This document shows, one piece after another, positions 8,564 through 17,956 of a DNA stretch of 45,664 nucleotides; within the stretch, counting starts at the first letter, position 1; each line of letters opens with the position of its first letter. Source of the stretch: Puniceicoccaceae bacterium (GTDB taxonomy: Bacteria > Verrucomicrobiota > Verrucomicrobiia > Opitutales > JAFGAQ01); the NCBI GenBank assembly GCA_040224245.1, contig JBEGIR010000067.1:1-45664 (forward strand). The letters run 5' to 3'. The notes below the pieces were generated by a model. That model was not told the DNA's origin. It did not search any database and saw only the letters and a program-made list of their open reading frames with translations. The position numbers were made by a program, and so were the translations under genes.

Positions 8564-9883
8564 ATGAAGATTCTTTTCCCTATTGTTCGCTTCAATTGGT
8601 ATCGAACGGTAGCTCCAGTGATGGATGCACTGATGGCAAGAGGGCACCACGTTGTGTGCTTGCACAATCAATCGTATGAGAATTTCACCTCGAACCGACC
8701 GGATGCATCCCGCTTTCCCTGCTTCCGAAGTGGTCAACCGGAAATTCGCAGTTATCAATCGGAGGAAGAGTTGATGGCAAAGCTCATGAGTTGGGATGGT
8801 GATGCCATTGCCAGCATTGATTTGCCTTTGAAACCATGGATCGAATCCGCAGATTGGGGGAATCGCAGGTTTCGCTATATTGCGATTTCGACAACTGACA
8901 CATTGAAACGCCTTTATGGTGCGAGAGATGTGACGGCAGTGGATCTTTTCTGTCTTCGCTCCGATTGGGAACTTGAGAGCTGTATCCTGGATCATCGAAC
9001 CCGCTATAGCGAAACGTGTGCGGAACTGGAGAAACTCGGGCCGGATGGTAGAAAAATGCTCCGGATCGTGGAAAAACGATTGGGCAATGAGTGGGACAAT
9101 GCAACCGAATCGGAGTTTCGCTCGCGTTCAGTCATTACCGGATATCCAATGCTTGCAACACTACCCTTGGTTCATCGGGAGGAAGTATTGGCTCGATGGG
9201 GAATCGATCCGAAGCGCCCCGTCATTGGCATTTGGTCGACACCCACTTCCGGTCGAGGGTATCACGGGAGTTACGATTGGCTTTTTGCGGAGTCCAACCC
9301 GCTCAAATTTTATTTGAAAGCACTGTCTGCATACGGTGTGAAGGGGTTTGGAGTGTCCCTGGCAAATGAAAAACGTTGCCTGCAGGCGATTCATCACTTT
9401 GCCCGCAAGCACGATGCACAAGTTGTTGTCAAAGCCCGCCACTATCAGGAGTTGGATGGAACTGTCTATGCGCAGATCGCTGATCGCGTGGTGGGAGAAG
9501 AAAGCTATTACCCTCATACCGCTGTGGAGCTGGCATGCATCTCCAGACTGATGATCGGATTTCGCACTTCAGGCTATGTGGAGGCAGTGGGGGCTGGTTG
9601 CAGTTTTCTCAACATTGAGATTCCGAGAGACCCTTTGGAACATACTTATCGTGTATTGCATTTTTGGAGAGGGCTGTGTGATTTTCAAAGGGTCGGTTAT
9701 TCCTGGACGGCAGACCGGGTCATTTCTGATCTGCCAGGGATGCACCTGGACGAATTTGGAATCGATCCGGTTCAGCGAAATGAATTCCTGCTGCGCTACG
9801 GTTCTCCAGATTTGCAGAACATTTGCAATCGAGTAGTGGATGCCATCGAGCAAAGCTGTAAAAATGAGGAGGGATCGAGATAG
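8564..9883 (+). CDS. uncharacterised protein, probable GT-B-like transferase
   Basis: A 439-residue soluble protein I do not recognise with certainty. It begins like a GT-B enzyme (MKILFPIVRFNWYRTVAPVM, a strand-helix N terminus followed by ALMARGHHVV). The C-terminal half has VVVKARHYQE and LMIGFRTSGYVEAVGAGC, whose layout resembles the KPHP and SGxxxEAxxxG elements of CDP-glycerol glycerophosphotransferase-like and other GT-B proteins. There are no membrane segments. It lies between the deacetylase and the MBOAT acyltransferase in the same operon, so it probably transfers a sugar or polyol phosphate during glycan assembly. Donor and acceptor are unknown, and the family call is an inference. 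Confidence 0.7.
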   Translation: MKILFPIVRFNWYRTVAPVMDALMARGHHVVCLHNQSYENFTSNRPDASRFPCFRSGQPEIRSYQSEEELMAKLMSWDGDAIASIDLPLKPWIESADWGNRRFRYIAISTTDTLKRLYGARDVTAVDLFCLRSDWELESCILDHRTRYSETCAELEKLGPDGRKMLRIVEKRLGNEWDNATESEFRSRSVITGYPMLATLPLVHREEVLARWGIDPKRPVIGIWSTPTSGRGYHGSYDWLFAESNPLKFYLKALSAYGVKGFGVSLANEKRCLQAIHHFARKHDAQVVVKARHYQELDGTVYAQIADRVVGEESYYPHTAVELACISRLMIGFRTSGYVEAVGAGCSFLNIEIPRDPLEHTYRVLHFWRGLCDFQRVGYSWTADRVISDLPGMHLDEFGIDPVQRNEFLLRYGSPDLQNICNRVVDAIEQSCKNEEGSR

Positions 9884-11335
9884 ATGCTGTTCAATTCGTT
9901 TGATTTTGCGCTCTTTCTCCCGACCGTCTTCCTCCTGCATTGGTTTGTGTTCAAGCAAAGCCGTTCCTCGCAGAATGGATTCATCGCTGCTGCAAGCTAT
10001 GTTTTTTATGCATGGTGGGACTGGCGTTTTCTCTCGCTGATTCTGTTTTCGACTGTGCTCGATTATTCGATCGGGATTGCGTTGCAGCGGAGCCAGCGGG
10101 TTCTGTTGCGCAAGGCGTTGCTGATGGCGAGCCTGACTGGGAACCTTGGGCTGCTCTTCACCTTCAAATATCACGGTTTTTTTGTTGAAAGCCTTGGACT
10201 GGCGTTGAGTTCGATAGGGTTTGAAACATCGCTCTGGTCGTTGAACGTCATTCTGCCCGTTGGAATCAGTTTCTATACTTTTCAGACCTTGAGCTACAGC
10301 ATTGATGTGTACCGGCGCAAGATTCCTGCGTGCAGCGATCCTCTAGCCTACATCGCTTATGTGAGTTTCTTTCCTCAGCTTGTCGCCGGACCCATCGAGC
10401 GGGCCGCCCATCTGCTACCACAGTTCGAAAGGAAAAGAGAGTTTTCTTATACTGATGCTGTGGATGGCATGCGCCAGATCCTTTGGGGCTTGTTTAAGAA
10501 AATGGTGATTGCTGACAATTGTGCCATTGTTGTGGATCAGGTATTTGAGGACTACAATGAACTCAACGCCAGTGCGCTTTTGCTGGGAATTTTTCTGTTT
10601 TCCTTCCAGATCTATGGGGATTTTTCCGGTTACTCGGATATCGCGATCGGGACGGCACGCTTGTTGGGGGTACGATTGCAGCGGAATTTTGCCTACCCCT
10701 ACTTTTCACGGGATATTGCAGAGTTCTGGCGTCGCTGGCACATTTCGCTGAGCAGTTGGTTTCGGGATTACGTCTACATCCCTTTGGGGGGAAGCCGTTG
10801 TGCCAGATGGAAGTGCATTCGGAATGTTATGCTCACGTTCCTGATCAGCGGTTTTTGGCACGGTGCGAACTGGACCTTTATCGCATGGGGAGCTTTTCAT
10901 GGATTGTTGTTTCTCCCACTGCTCCTGAGAGAGGAAAACCGAAAGCATATGGATACTCCTGCAGCGAATCGTTTCCTCCCCACATTCCGGGAAACAGCTG
11001 CGATCATGTTGACCTTTTCGCTGGTGATGTTGGGCTGGGTGTTCTTCCGCTCGCCAACACTCGGCGATGCATTCGCATTCCTGGGTGGCATGCTGGAACC
11101 GTCCCTTCTGGAACTTCCCAATCTTTACTACAAGCTGTATGCCTTGAAATCGCTGCTGCTTATTATTGTTTTTGTTGCGATAGAATGGTTTGGAAGGCAC
11201 CATGCGTATGCAATTGAAGGTTTGAGCAGAGTTCAGAACCCCTTTCTTCGGTATTTTGCTTACTTTTGCCTAACCGTTTCGGTTTTGTGGTTTGCAGCAT
11301 TGGAACGCAATGCGTTTATCTATTTCCAGTTTTGA
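9884..11335 (+). CDS. MBOAT-family O-acyltransferase (AlgI-like)
   Basis: A 483-residue polytopic inner-membrane protein. AlgI-like hallmarks include LPVGISFYTFQTLSYSIDVYR, PQLVAGPIER, GDFSGYSDIAIG, RRWHISLSSWFRDYVYIPLGG (His286) and the catalytic His326 in SGFWHGANW. Such proteins pass an acyl, usually acetyl, group across the membrane for O-acylation of an exported glycan. The ATG directly abuts the previous stop, with GAGGAGGG ending about ten bases upstream. The following gene encodes an AlgJ/SGNH-like partner, matching the two-part acetylation systems of alginate and cellulose. Assignment is strong; the modified sugar is unknown. Confidence 0.95.
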   Translation: MLFNSFDFALFLPTVFLLHWFVFKQSRSSQNGFIAAASYVFYAWWDWRFLSLILFSTVLDYSIGIALQRSQRVLLRKALLMASLTGNLGLLFTFKYHGFFVESLGLALSSIGFETSLWSLNVILPVGISFYTFQTLSYSIDVYRRKIPACSDPLAYIAYVSFFPQLVAGPIERAAHLLPQFERKREFSYTDAVDGMRQILWGLFKKMVIADNCAIVVDQVFEDYNELNASALLLGIFLFSFQIYGDFSGYSDIAIGTARLLGVRLQRNFAYPYFSRDIAEFWRRWHISLSSWFRDYVYIPLGGSRCARWKCIRNVMLTFLISGFWHGANWTFIAWGAFHGLLFLPLLLREENRKHMDTPAANRFLPTFRETAAIMLTFSLVMLGWVFFRSPTLGDAFAFLGGMLEPSLLELPNLYYKLYALKSLLLIIVFVAIEWFGRHHAYAIEGLSRVQNPFLRYFAYFCLTVSVLWFAALERNAFIYFQF

Positions 11336-12408
11336 TGATGAAACGTTTTTTGGTAAAGGTAATGTTGTTCGCGACTGCAGTGCTCGGGTTTGTGGTGTGT
11401 GTGAACCTGATTGGCGATCCAGCCAACCTCTTCGTTTTCAAGTATGAGGAGAATCTTGCGAACGAATTGCTCTCAGGCAATAATGTCAGCAACATTGCCA
11501 ATTTTGATGAGCGACAACTCCAGCGCCACTACATCGAAGGATTGGAGACTGCCCCGGACTATGCTGTTTTGGGTTCTAGCCGCACTTTGATGATACGTGA
11601 TGATTTTCTGACAAACTCATCGCTTCGCAACCATTCGGTGAGTGGAGCCTCGCTTGAGGATTTGATTGGCATTTTTCAACTTTATCGGGAAACGGGAAAA
11701 TTGCCTGACCATTTGTTGATCGGAATTGACCCTTGGGTCTTCAACGAACGCAACGGACAAATCCGATGGAAGTCGATTGCTGATGCCTATTGGCGCTTTC
11801 ACGGGAAAAGTGAAGCTGAAGAGGTTGTGGAAAGGACCCTTTTTGACCTGCAGCAATTAATTTCGGTCAGCTATTTTCAGTCCTCGCTTTGGACCCTCCT
11901 GACAAATCGCAATAAAGGAATTCAAGTTACCGATACGGAAACGAATGACGGAAAAACACGTCTATGGGATGGCTCAATGGTGTATGGTTCCCATGTTCGC
12001 GAAAGGCAACCGCTCGAAGTGAATCGTCTAGCGCACAACTACATACAAGGAGGCGTTTACAGTTTGGACCACTTTGATTCCATTTCCGAAACACTCTGGA
12101 AGGAGTTCAGCGAATGGATAGAAGTGGTTCTTGCCCATCAAATTGAAGTCGCGTTTGTAATGGTTCCCTATCACCCCAAGGTGAGTCAGCATCTGGCACA
12201 GGACTATCCTGTCGTTGCTGAGGTTGAGAAACGTGTCCGTTCTTTTGCCCAACAACATCAAATTCCAATCAGCGGGTCTTTCGATGCCCGAAATCTCGGG
12301 TTCGACAATACTGCCTTTTACGATGCTATGCACTGTAGGCCCTTTGCCGTGAGGCAACTTGCTGAACCCCTTTTGAACCCTTATCTTCTGTTGAACACGT
12401 CAGGGTAA
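11335..12408 (+). CDS. AlgJ/AlgX-like SGNH-type protein, partner of MBOAT
   Basis: A 357-residue protein with one N-terminal membrane segment (residues 5-25) and a periplasmic domain. It has AVLGSSRTLM (GSSR at residues 80-83) and, near the C terminus, D330xxxH-type spacing as DAMH (D330, H333), which together recall the SGNH triad of AlgJ/DltD-like acyl-transfer partners. The stop of the MBOAT gene and this ATG overlap as TGATG. The pairing predicts that this protein takes the acyl group moved by the MBOAT protein and places it on the glycan in the periplasm. Function is inferred from the motif layout and context. Confidence 0.78.
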   Translation: MMKRFLVKVMLFATAVLGFVVCVNLIGDPANLFVFKYEENLANELLSGNNVSNIANFDERQLQRHYIEGLETAPDYAVLGSSRTLMIRDDFLTNSSLRNHSVSGASLEDLIGIFQLYRETGKLPDHLLIGIDPWVFNERNGQIRWKSIADAYWRFHGKSEAEEVVERTLFDLQQLISVSYFQSSLWTLLTNRNKGIQVTDTETNDGKTRLWDGSMVYGSHVRERQPLEVNRLAHNYIQGGVYSLDHFDSISETLWKEFSEWIEVVLAHQIEVAFVMVPYHPKVSQHLAQDYPVVAEVEKRVRSFAQQHQIPISGSFDARNLGFDNTAFYDAMHCRPFAVRQLAEPLLNPYLLLNTSG

Positions 12409-12441
12409 ACGTTTGGGACCACGGTTAAAAGATACACGAAG

Positions 12442-13539
12442 ATGCAGTATCCTTTTCTTTCGCGAATCAAAACGTTCACAAAGCCAGTGATTCGAGCATT
12501 CAACCGGCGCTACGCTGATCACAGCCGATTGATCCCGGTAGGAGAATCGATGGGGTGGGCGATCGACCGCGATATTGCCGAGCTGACTCAGGTTTGGAAC
12601 GCAATGGGGTTGCGCTGCCTGCCCGCACACTATTTCTCATTGTGTGAGCGTCAGAGTGTATTCCTTGGCTCCCAGTTCAGTATTCTTGATCCGCAATTCA
12701 TGGAATCTTCGCATCGCCTCGCTATTGCCTATTTTCACGGCCTTCCAGAGCAGGGACACGAGGAGCTTGACGGCAATTTTCGGGATTTTGTGACGCACCG
12801 TGAGCGTTTCACTCGCATCCAGGTGAGCCATGCCCACATGCGAAAGGTGTTGCTTGATCATGGTTTTGACGAGGAGCAGGTTCACCGCATTCCAATCGGG
12901 ATCAATCCGGCTTACTTCCGGCGCCGATCCAAGGCTTCCAGCGAAACAAGTCGCGTGGCATACGGTGTGCCTCAGGATGCGTTTGTGGTCGGATCTTTTC
13001 AGAAGGATGGGGTCGGTTGGGAAGAGGGTAATGAGCCCAAACTCATCAAGGGACCCGATCTCTTTCTCAAGGTGATGGAGGAACTGCGACCAAGGATTCC
13101 CAAACTCTTCGTATTGCTCTCCGGCCCGGCACGCGGTTATGTGCGCAACGGTCTGCTGGAGCTGGGCATTCCGCATCAACATCATTTTCTGAAACAGCCG
13201 GAGGAGATTTCCCGACTCTACGAATGTCTCGACGCCTATTTGGTGGCCTCTCGGGATGAGGGAGGACCCAAAGCGATTCTGGAGTCAATGATTTCTGAAG
13301 TACCCCTGGTGAGCAGCAGGGTCGGGCAGGCAGTGGATTTGATTGAAGACGGGCGCAATGCGTTCCTTGTGGATGTGGAGGATGTTGATGCGATGCGAGA
13401 CCGGTTGCTGCAGATCCATGAAAACGGTCCAGAGATTGAGGCTATGGCGGTGGCGGGATACCAGAACGCACTTCAACATGCCTATGGTGCCCAGAAGGAA
13501 CTCTGGCGAAATTTCATGAAGGGGTTTGTGGAATCATGA
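12442..13539 (+). CDS. glycosyltransferase family 4
   Basis: A 365-residue GT-B glycosyltransferase. The N-terminal half has an unusual SRLIPVGESMGWAIDRD opening that looks like a sensing or acceptor region, and IAYFHGLPEQG. The C-terminal donor domain has VGSFQKDGVGWEEG, LLSGPARGYVRNGL and the nucleotide-binding segment GGPKAILESMISEVPLVSSR with VGQAVDLIEDGRNAFLVD. It starts 33 bases after the acylation gene and ends in an ATGA overlap with another GT4 gene. It adds one sugar to the lipid-linked repeat on the cytoplasmic face; the sugar is not predictable. Confidence 0.85.
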   Translation: MQYPFLSRIKTFTKPVIRAFNRRYADHSRLIPVGESMGWAIDRDIAELTQVWNAMGLRCLPAHYFSLCERQSVFLGSQFSILDPQFMESSHRLAIAYFHGLPEQGHEELDGNFRDFVTHRERFTRIQVSHAHMRKVLLDHGFDEEQVHRIPIGINPAYFRRRSKASSETSRVAYGVPQDAFVVGSFQKDGVGWEEGNEPKLIKGPDLFLKVMEELRPRIPKLFVLLSGPARGYVRNGLLELGIPHQHHFLKQPEEISRLYECLDAYLVASRDEGGPKAILESMISEVPLVSSRVGQAVDLIEDGRNAFLVDVEDVDAMRDRLLQIHENGPEIEAMAVAGYQNALQHAYGAQKELWRNFMKGFVES

Positions 13540-14660
13540 ATTTGGGTGCCAAATTGTGTCGAAAAGCTGAGATTGAATGGCATGCTTGGAAGACCCGAAG
13601 GCAGCTGCAAATGGAGTGGTCTGGCCACGCAGGTGATCCTATGCTGGCCTACCTGCACATGGGGTTTCCCGACGCCGTTCCGTCTAGGGAAGGCATGCTC
13701 AGCGGTGGAGGAGTCAAATATCAATATCTGAATGATGTGTTTCCGGCTCAACCTTCACACTGCAATCTGCTCTATGTCGTCAGCAGCTCCCGCTACCATC
13801 ATACGTATGATTTATTGCGCTGGTACAAGCGTCGGGGGGTCAAGATCGTCTGGAACCAAAACGGCTCCTATTTTCCTCACTTTTACGGTGAACACTATGC
13901 CCGCAAGATGAACCGCCGCATGTTTCGCGAGATGCAGCTCGCTGACGTTGTGCTGTTCCAGAGTCAATTTGCCAAATCTGCGACTGAATCGCTGATGGGT
14001 ACTTTCGAAGGCGTCTCGCGCATCCTTTACAACAGCATCGATACTCAGCGCTTTGTGCCAGTAGCACCCTCAGAGACTGAAATACAAAAACACCATCAGG
14101 TCATACTGATGGCGGGCAGCCATAACGATCCCTACCGACTGCGCCTGGGTGTAGAAACACTGCATGTACTACATCGTGCGGGTGATCGCCACCTGCGGCT
14201 GAAGATCGCCGGCAATGTATTGCCGCACATTCAGCGAGAGGTTGAGCATCGGATTGAGCAACTCAAGCTTGGGGATTTCGTGCATTTTCTCGGTCCGTAT
14301 GCGCAGGCAATGGCACAGAATGTTTATCTACAGGGAGATCTTCTGTTACACACCAAATACATGGATGTCTGTCCTTCCATGGTGCTGGAAGCCATGGCCT
14401 GTGGTTTGCCAGTGGTGTATTCCAAAACCGGGGGAACTCCCGAACTGGTCGGTGAGGAAGCTGGAGTGGGGGTGTGTACGCGCGAAAGCCTGCACGAGCA
14501 GTTCCTTCCAGAACCCGATGCACTGGCGGATGCCGTGCGTGAAGTGCTGGCGAATCGGGAGCGCTTCTCCAAAGGCGCCCGCGAGCGTGTCGTCCGGCAA
14601 TTCGATCTCGCTACATGGATGGATGCTCACCTGCAGTGTTTTCAGGAGCTAAGATCATGA
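13536..14660 (+). CDS. glycosyltransferase family 4
   Basis: A 374-residue GT-B enzyme. The donor domain shows LMAGSHNDPYRLRLGVETL, LKIAGNVLPHIQ, VHFLGPYAQAM and DVCPSMVLEAMACGLPVV followed by SKTGGTPELVGEEAGVGV, the classic GT4 nucleotide-sugar loop. The N-terminal half has KIVWNQNGSYFPHFYGEHY. Both ends overlap neighbours as ATGA (13536 and 14657), so it is embedded in the coupled operon. Specific sugar unknown. Confidence 0.88.
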   Translation: MNLGAKLCRKAEIEWHAWKTRRQLQMEWSGHAGDPMLAYLHMGFPDAVPSREGMLSGGGVKYQYLNDVFPAQPSHCNLLYVVSSSRYHHTYDLLRWYKRRGVKIVWNQNGSYFPHFYGEHYARKMNRRMFREMQLADVVLFQSQFAKSATESLMGTFEGVSRILYNSIDTQRFVPVAPSETEIQKHHQVILMAGSHNDPYRLRLGVETLHVLHRAGDRHLRLKIAGNVLPHIQREVEHRIEQLKLGDFVHFLGPYAQAMAQNVYLQGDLLLHTKYMDVCPSMVLEAMACGLPVVYSKTGGTPELVGEEAGVGVCTRESLHEQFLPEPDALADAVREVLANRERFSKGARERVVRQFDLATWMDAHLQCFQELRS

Positions 14661-15718
14661 ATAAAGTTGTCCAGACTTGGGTTATCGGAGCAGGCGCAAT
14701 TGCGGAGCAGTATCACTTGCCAGCGATCAAGCGTGTGTCGGGACTGAACGTGTGTGGCTTGGTGGACCGCAATCCAGAACGCCTGCAAAAGGTTGGTGAT
14801 GCCTTCGCGATAGAACAGCGCATGGACGATTTTCGAAAGGTACCACTGAATGAATGTGAACTCGTACTGATTTGTGTGCCACCCGTTTTTCAGGCGCCAA
14901 TTGCGGAACACTTTCTGAAGCATGGGAAATCCGTGTTCATCGAAAAGCCTGGGGCCGTGAACGCAGTAGAATTCCAGCATCTGCTGAAACTGAGTAAATC
15001 GCATCAGGCTCCGTTGATGATCGGGGTTTTCAGACGGTTGTATGGGGTCACGCATTACCTCGGGGAGATCGTGCGTTCAAAGCGCTTTGGTGATCTGCGC
15101 AACATCCGATTCGAGGAGGGCTATCCATATGCGTGGGCGAATGAAAGTGCCTACGTATTTGACGCACAGGTTGCTGGCGGTGGCGTATTGCTCGATACCG
15201 GAGCACATACGTTGGATCGGGTGCTGCACGTCAGCGGCTGTGAGCGCTTTTCTCATCTTCATTATGCCGATAATTGGAAGGGTGGGGTAGAGTCCGAGTG
15301 TTCGCTGCGCTTCATCGCTCACTTGAGGGAGCAGGATACCCCAGTCCAGGTTGAGGGGAAACTGAGCCGACTGCGCGAGCTGAAGAATGCGTTTGAGTTC
15401 GAGTTCGATAGGGCAACGCTCGGTTGTGGTGCAAACGTGCCGCATGAGCTTTGGATCGATTGGCATGTTCCGGAAGCGGATTCAACGGGTCCGGAGCGAC
15501 GTGATCAAATCCTGCTGAATCAGAATTTTACAGATCAAATTGAAGAATATTTTTATCAACAAATCATCAAATTGCATCAAATTACAGTCGATAATGCGTG
15601 GAATGAAACAAACGCTCACTCCATGCTGTTGAACTTCCAACTTTTTGATCACTGCTACGCGAACCGCACTCCACTCAATTTTGCCTGGCAGAACATCCCG
15701 GAGGGCCTGTTGAGATGA
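14657..15718 (+). CDS. Gfo/Idh/MocA-family oxidoreductase
   Basis: A 353-residue NAD(P)-dependent sugar oxidoreductase. The N-terminal Rossmann domain starts WVIGAGAIAEQYH (GAGAIA from residue 11), the family EKP motif is at residues 96-98 (FIEKPGA), and the C-terminal domain has GGGVLLDTGAHTLD, a common active-site region. In polysaccharide loci such enzymes oxidise C3 of UDP-sugars (WbpB/WlbA type) or reduce keto-sugars. It overlaps both neighbours as ATGA and is followed by an epimerase-type SDR, making a two-enzyme sugar-nucleotide step plausible. No recognisable aminotransferase is nearby to support a diamino-uronate pathway. Confidence 0.88.
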   Translation: MNKVVQTWVIGAGAIAEQYHLPAIKRVSGLNVCGLVDRNPERLQKVGDAFAIEQRMDDFRKVPLNECELVLICVPPVFQAPIAEHFLKHGKSVFIEKPGAVNAVEFQHLLKLSKSHQAPLMIGVFRRLYGVTHYLGEIVRSKRFGDLRNIRFEEGYPYAWANESAYVFDAQVAGGGVLLDTGAHTLDRVLHVSGCERFSHLHYADNWKGGVESECSLRFIAHLREQDTPVQVEGKLSRLRELKNAFEFEFDRATLGCGANVPHELWIDWHVPEADSTGPERRDQILLNQNFTDQIEEYFYQQIIKLHQITVDNAWNETNAHSMLLNFQLFDHCYANRTPLNFAWQNIPEGLLR

Positions 15719-16923
15719 AACCGAGAGTATTGGTAACGGGTGCATCCGGATTCGTGGGTTCGCGTCTGATCGAAGTACTTGAGCAGCGATCAGACTGGCA
15801 AATTCGTGCACTCGTACACCGCCCAAGTTCCGGGGTCCGGTTGAGTCATCTGAAAGTGGAGACCTTATGTGGCGATATTTGCGATCCGGAATTTGTGGCA
15901 AGAGCAATGCAGGATGTGGATGCGGTGGTCCATCTTGCTTATCAGAACCAACCGACGCGTGCCGGACAATCCAATGCAACCGTGCAGGGCACACGTGTTT
16001 TGGCCACGAACGCCCGACAGATGGGAGTCTCGCACTTCGTGCACATCAGCACATTGGGTGTGTTTTCTTACCGACCTCGTGGCCCGATAGAGGAATCCGC
16101 GAAGCTGCACTTGTGCGGAGATGCCTACTGCGATGACAAGATTCGGGCCGAGCGATGGGTGAGCAAGGTATGGAAGGATGAGTCCGGCTATACCATTCTT
16201 CGCTTTGCCAATGTTTATGGTCCCTATTCACCACCATGGGTGATCCGCATTCTCAACTATCTGAAAACCGGGCGCCCCGTGCGGGTCGGTGATGGGCAGC
16301 AGGCTTTCAGTCTGTTGTACGTGGATAACGCCGTTCAGGGCATTCTTGCCGCGTTGCAAAAGCCACCGCGCAACGCGGTTTACCACCTGTGCGATGCTAT
16401 TCCCTCAGTTTCCACCTATATGGAGACTTTGGCTTCGTGGCTCCCGGATACGCGTCCGCTGGTGCTTCCGCTTGAATCGTATCGAAAGCTGAACTCCTGG
16501 CGTTCGAAAACGAAGGTGGAGCTGACGGAACTGCGAACCTTCCTGATCGCACCGGAAACGAAGGTATGGCTTTTTCGACTGCTTGAATTTCCACTACTCC
16601 TGCAACGTATGCTCTGGGTATTAAACCACCTGCCAGCTGGTCTTCGCCAGACCCTGCGATCCAAAATCCTTGGCATGAGCAAGAAACGGAAGTTGCCCGA
16701 CTCAGGAACTGGTCCGCAACCCACAGACGTGTCTGGAGCATGGGACGGACGCCTGTTCATCGATGCCGGATTGTATCACCTGCTGGCGTCAAATGTGCGC
16801 TTTGAGAGCACGAAAGCACAGCAGGAGCTTGGGTTTTGTCCGGTCGTCTCATTGCAGGAAGGTTTAGAGCTTACCCGCCAATGGTGTGAATGGGCTGGAT
16901 TGCTGGAGACTCCAAGGCAATAG
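15715..16923 (+). CDS. NAD-dependent epimerase/dehydratase (extended SDR)
   Basis: A 402-residue extended SDR. TGASGFVG at residues 8-15, STLGVF after strand 5, catalytic Y138/K142 in YCDDK, then LRFANVYGP and VGDGQQAFSLLYVDNA. The C-terminal part (about residues 255-345) is longer than in standard epimerases and contains a hydrophobic helix-rich stretch (VWLFRLLEFPLLLQRMLWVL) and a basic linker, before returning to the usual STKAQQELGF and EGLELTRQW end. The extra segment may hold it at the membrane. It overlaps the oxidoreductase gene by ATGA. Substrate not known. Confidence 0.86.
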   Translation: MKPRVLVTGASGFVGSRLIEVLEQRSDWQIRALVHRPSSGVRLSHLKVETLCGDICDPEFVARAMQDVDAVVHLAYQNQPTRAGQSNATVQGTRVLATNARQMGVSHFVHISTLGVFSYRPRGPIEESAKLHLCGDAYCDDKIRAERWVSKVWKDESGYTILRFANVYGPYSPPWVIRILNYLKTGRPVRVGDGQQAFSLLYVDNAVQGILAALQKPPRNAVYHLCDAIPSVSTYMETLASWLPDTRPLVLPLESYRKLNSWRSKTKVELTELRTFLIAPETKVWLFRLLEFPLLLQRMLWVLNHLPAGLRQTLRSKILGMSKKRKLPDSGTGPQPTDVSGAWDGRLFIDAGLYHLLASNVRFESTKAQQELGFCPVVSLQEGLELTRQWCEWAGLLETPRQ

Positions 16924-16924
16924 A

Positions 16925-17956
16925 ATGAAGCCAAATAACTCTCCATTTCCAGCCCTGCTGCAACGGCTGTTGCACCGCTCGATCAAGGGGTTGCGCCTGC
17001 TGGCAGAGCTACTGCGCAGTCGATTCGAACAAGCGGACATTGCGATTTTTCATGAGTTGTTGCCACCTCCCGATGGCGGTGGAAACCAATTTATCCGGGC
17101 GATGGCACGTTGTTTTGAGCGACAGGGCTTTCGTGTGGTTTTCAACCGGATTCCGCGAGGGGTCAAAGCGGTCTACTTCAATTCGTTCAACTTCAATGCT
17201 CGTGAATTCTCGGTTTGGCATCGCTGTTTCGGTGGAGAACGTCCATTCATCCACCGCATTGACGGACCCATTCAGACTTATCGCGGATTTGACGATGGAG
17301 CGGATGCACAGGTTTGGTCCTGCAACCGGCGCTTCGCCACTCATTCGATCCTGCAGAGCCACTATAGCCTCGAACAGCACCGGGAACTTGGGGTAGAGCT
17401 GGTGCAGCCAGTCCTGATCACAAACGCTTCTGACCCCGATCTTTTTTTTCCACCGATTCAGCGATGCCCACTCGAGGGACGAAAGGTGGTGCTCATTGCA
17501 ACGAGCTGGTCTGACAATCCGAACAAGGGACTTGAAATCTACCAGTGGCTGGATGCACACCTTGATTTTGATCGTTTCGAATTTCGCTTCGCAGGGCGAA
17601 TTCGTGGGAATTTCCGTCATATTCAGGTTCTCGGTGCGCTCGAGTCGATGGCACTGGCTGAAGAATTGCGCGCTGCGGATCTTTATGTGACCGCCAGTCG
17701 GATGGATCCCTGCTCGAACTCGTTGATCGAAGCACTGACCTGTGGATTGCCAGCGGTGTTCCTCAACAGCGGTGGGCATCCTGAGATCGTGGGAAAAGCC
17801 GGTCTCGGGTTTGAACGGGCCGAGCAGATTCCGCTGCTCATTGACCGGATTCTTGCGGATTACACCAGCTATCAATCTGCCATAGTCCGGCCAACGATTG
17901 ATGAGGTCGCCGCCCAATATCTGGCGGTTGCTCAGCTAAACCAGAAGACGACATGA
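16925..17956 (+). CDS. glycosyltransferase family 4-like
   Basis: A 343-residue GT-B protein. The N-terminal domain carries IFHELLPPPDGGGNQFIRAM, with the glycine-rich acceptor loop, and VIHRIDGP-like FIHRIDGPIQTYRG. The donor domain has VVLIATSWSDNPNKGLEIY, FRFAGRI and the loop DPCSNSLIEALTCGLPAVF followed by NSGGHPEIVG. One base separates its ATG from the preceding stop; it ends in an ATGA overlap with a GT2 gene. A frame extension to 16886 lies inside the SDR gene and is rejected. The transferred sugar is unknown. Confidence 0.85.
   Translation: MKPNNSPFPALLQRLLHRSIKGLRLLAELLRSRFEQADIAIFHELLPPPDGGGNQFIRAMARCFERQGFRVVFNRIPRGVKAVYFNSFNFNAREFSVWHRCFGGERPFIHRIDGPIQTYRGFDDGADAQVWSCNRRFATHSILQSHYSLEQHRELGVELVQPVLITNASDPDLFFPPIQRCPLEGRKVVLIATSWSDNPNKGLEIYQWLDAHLDFDRFEFRFAGRIRGNFRHIQVLGALESMALAEELRAADLYVTASRMDPCSNSLIEALTCGLPAVFLNSGGHPEIVGKAGLGFERAEQIPLLIDRILADYTSYQSAIVRPTIDEVAAQYLAVAQLNQKTT

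Noticed and set aside
17009-17917. 302-codon minus-strand open frame opposite a GT4 gene
   Set aside because: Composition is not protein-like, and the plus-strand frame has clear GT-B motifs and is coupled to both neighbours.
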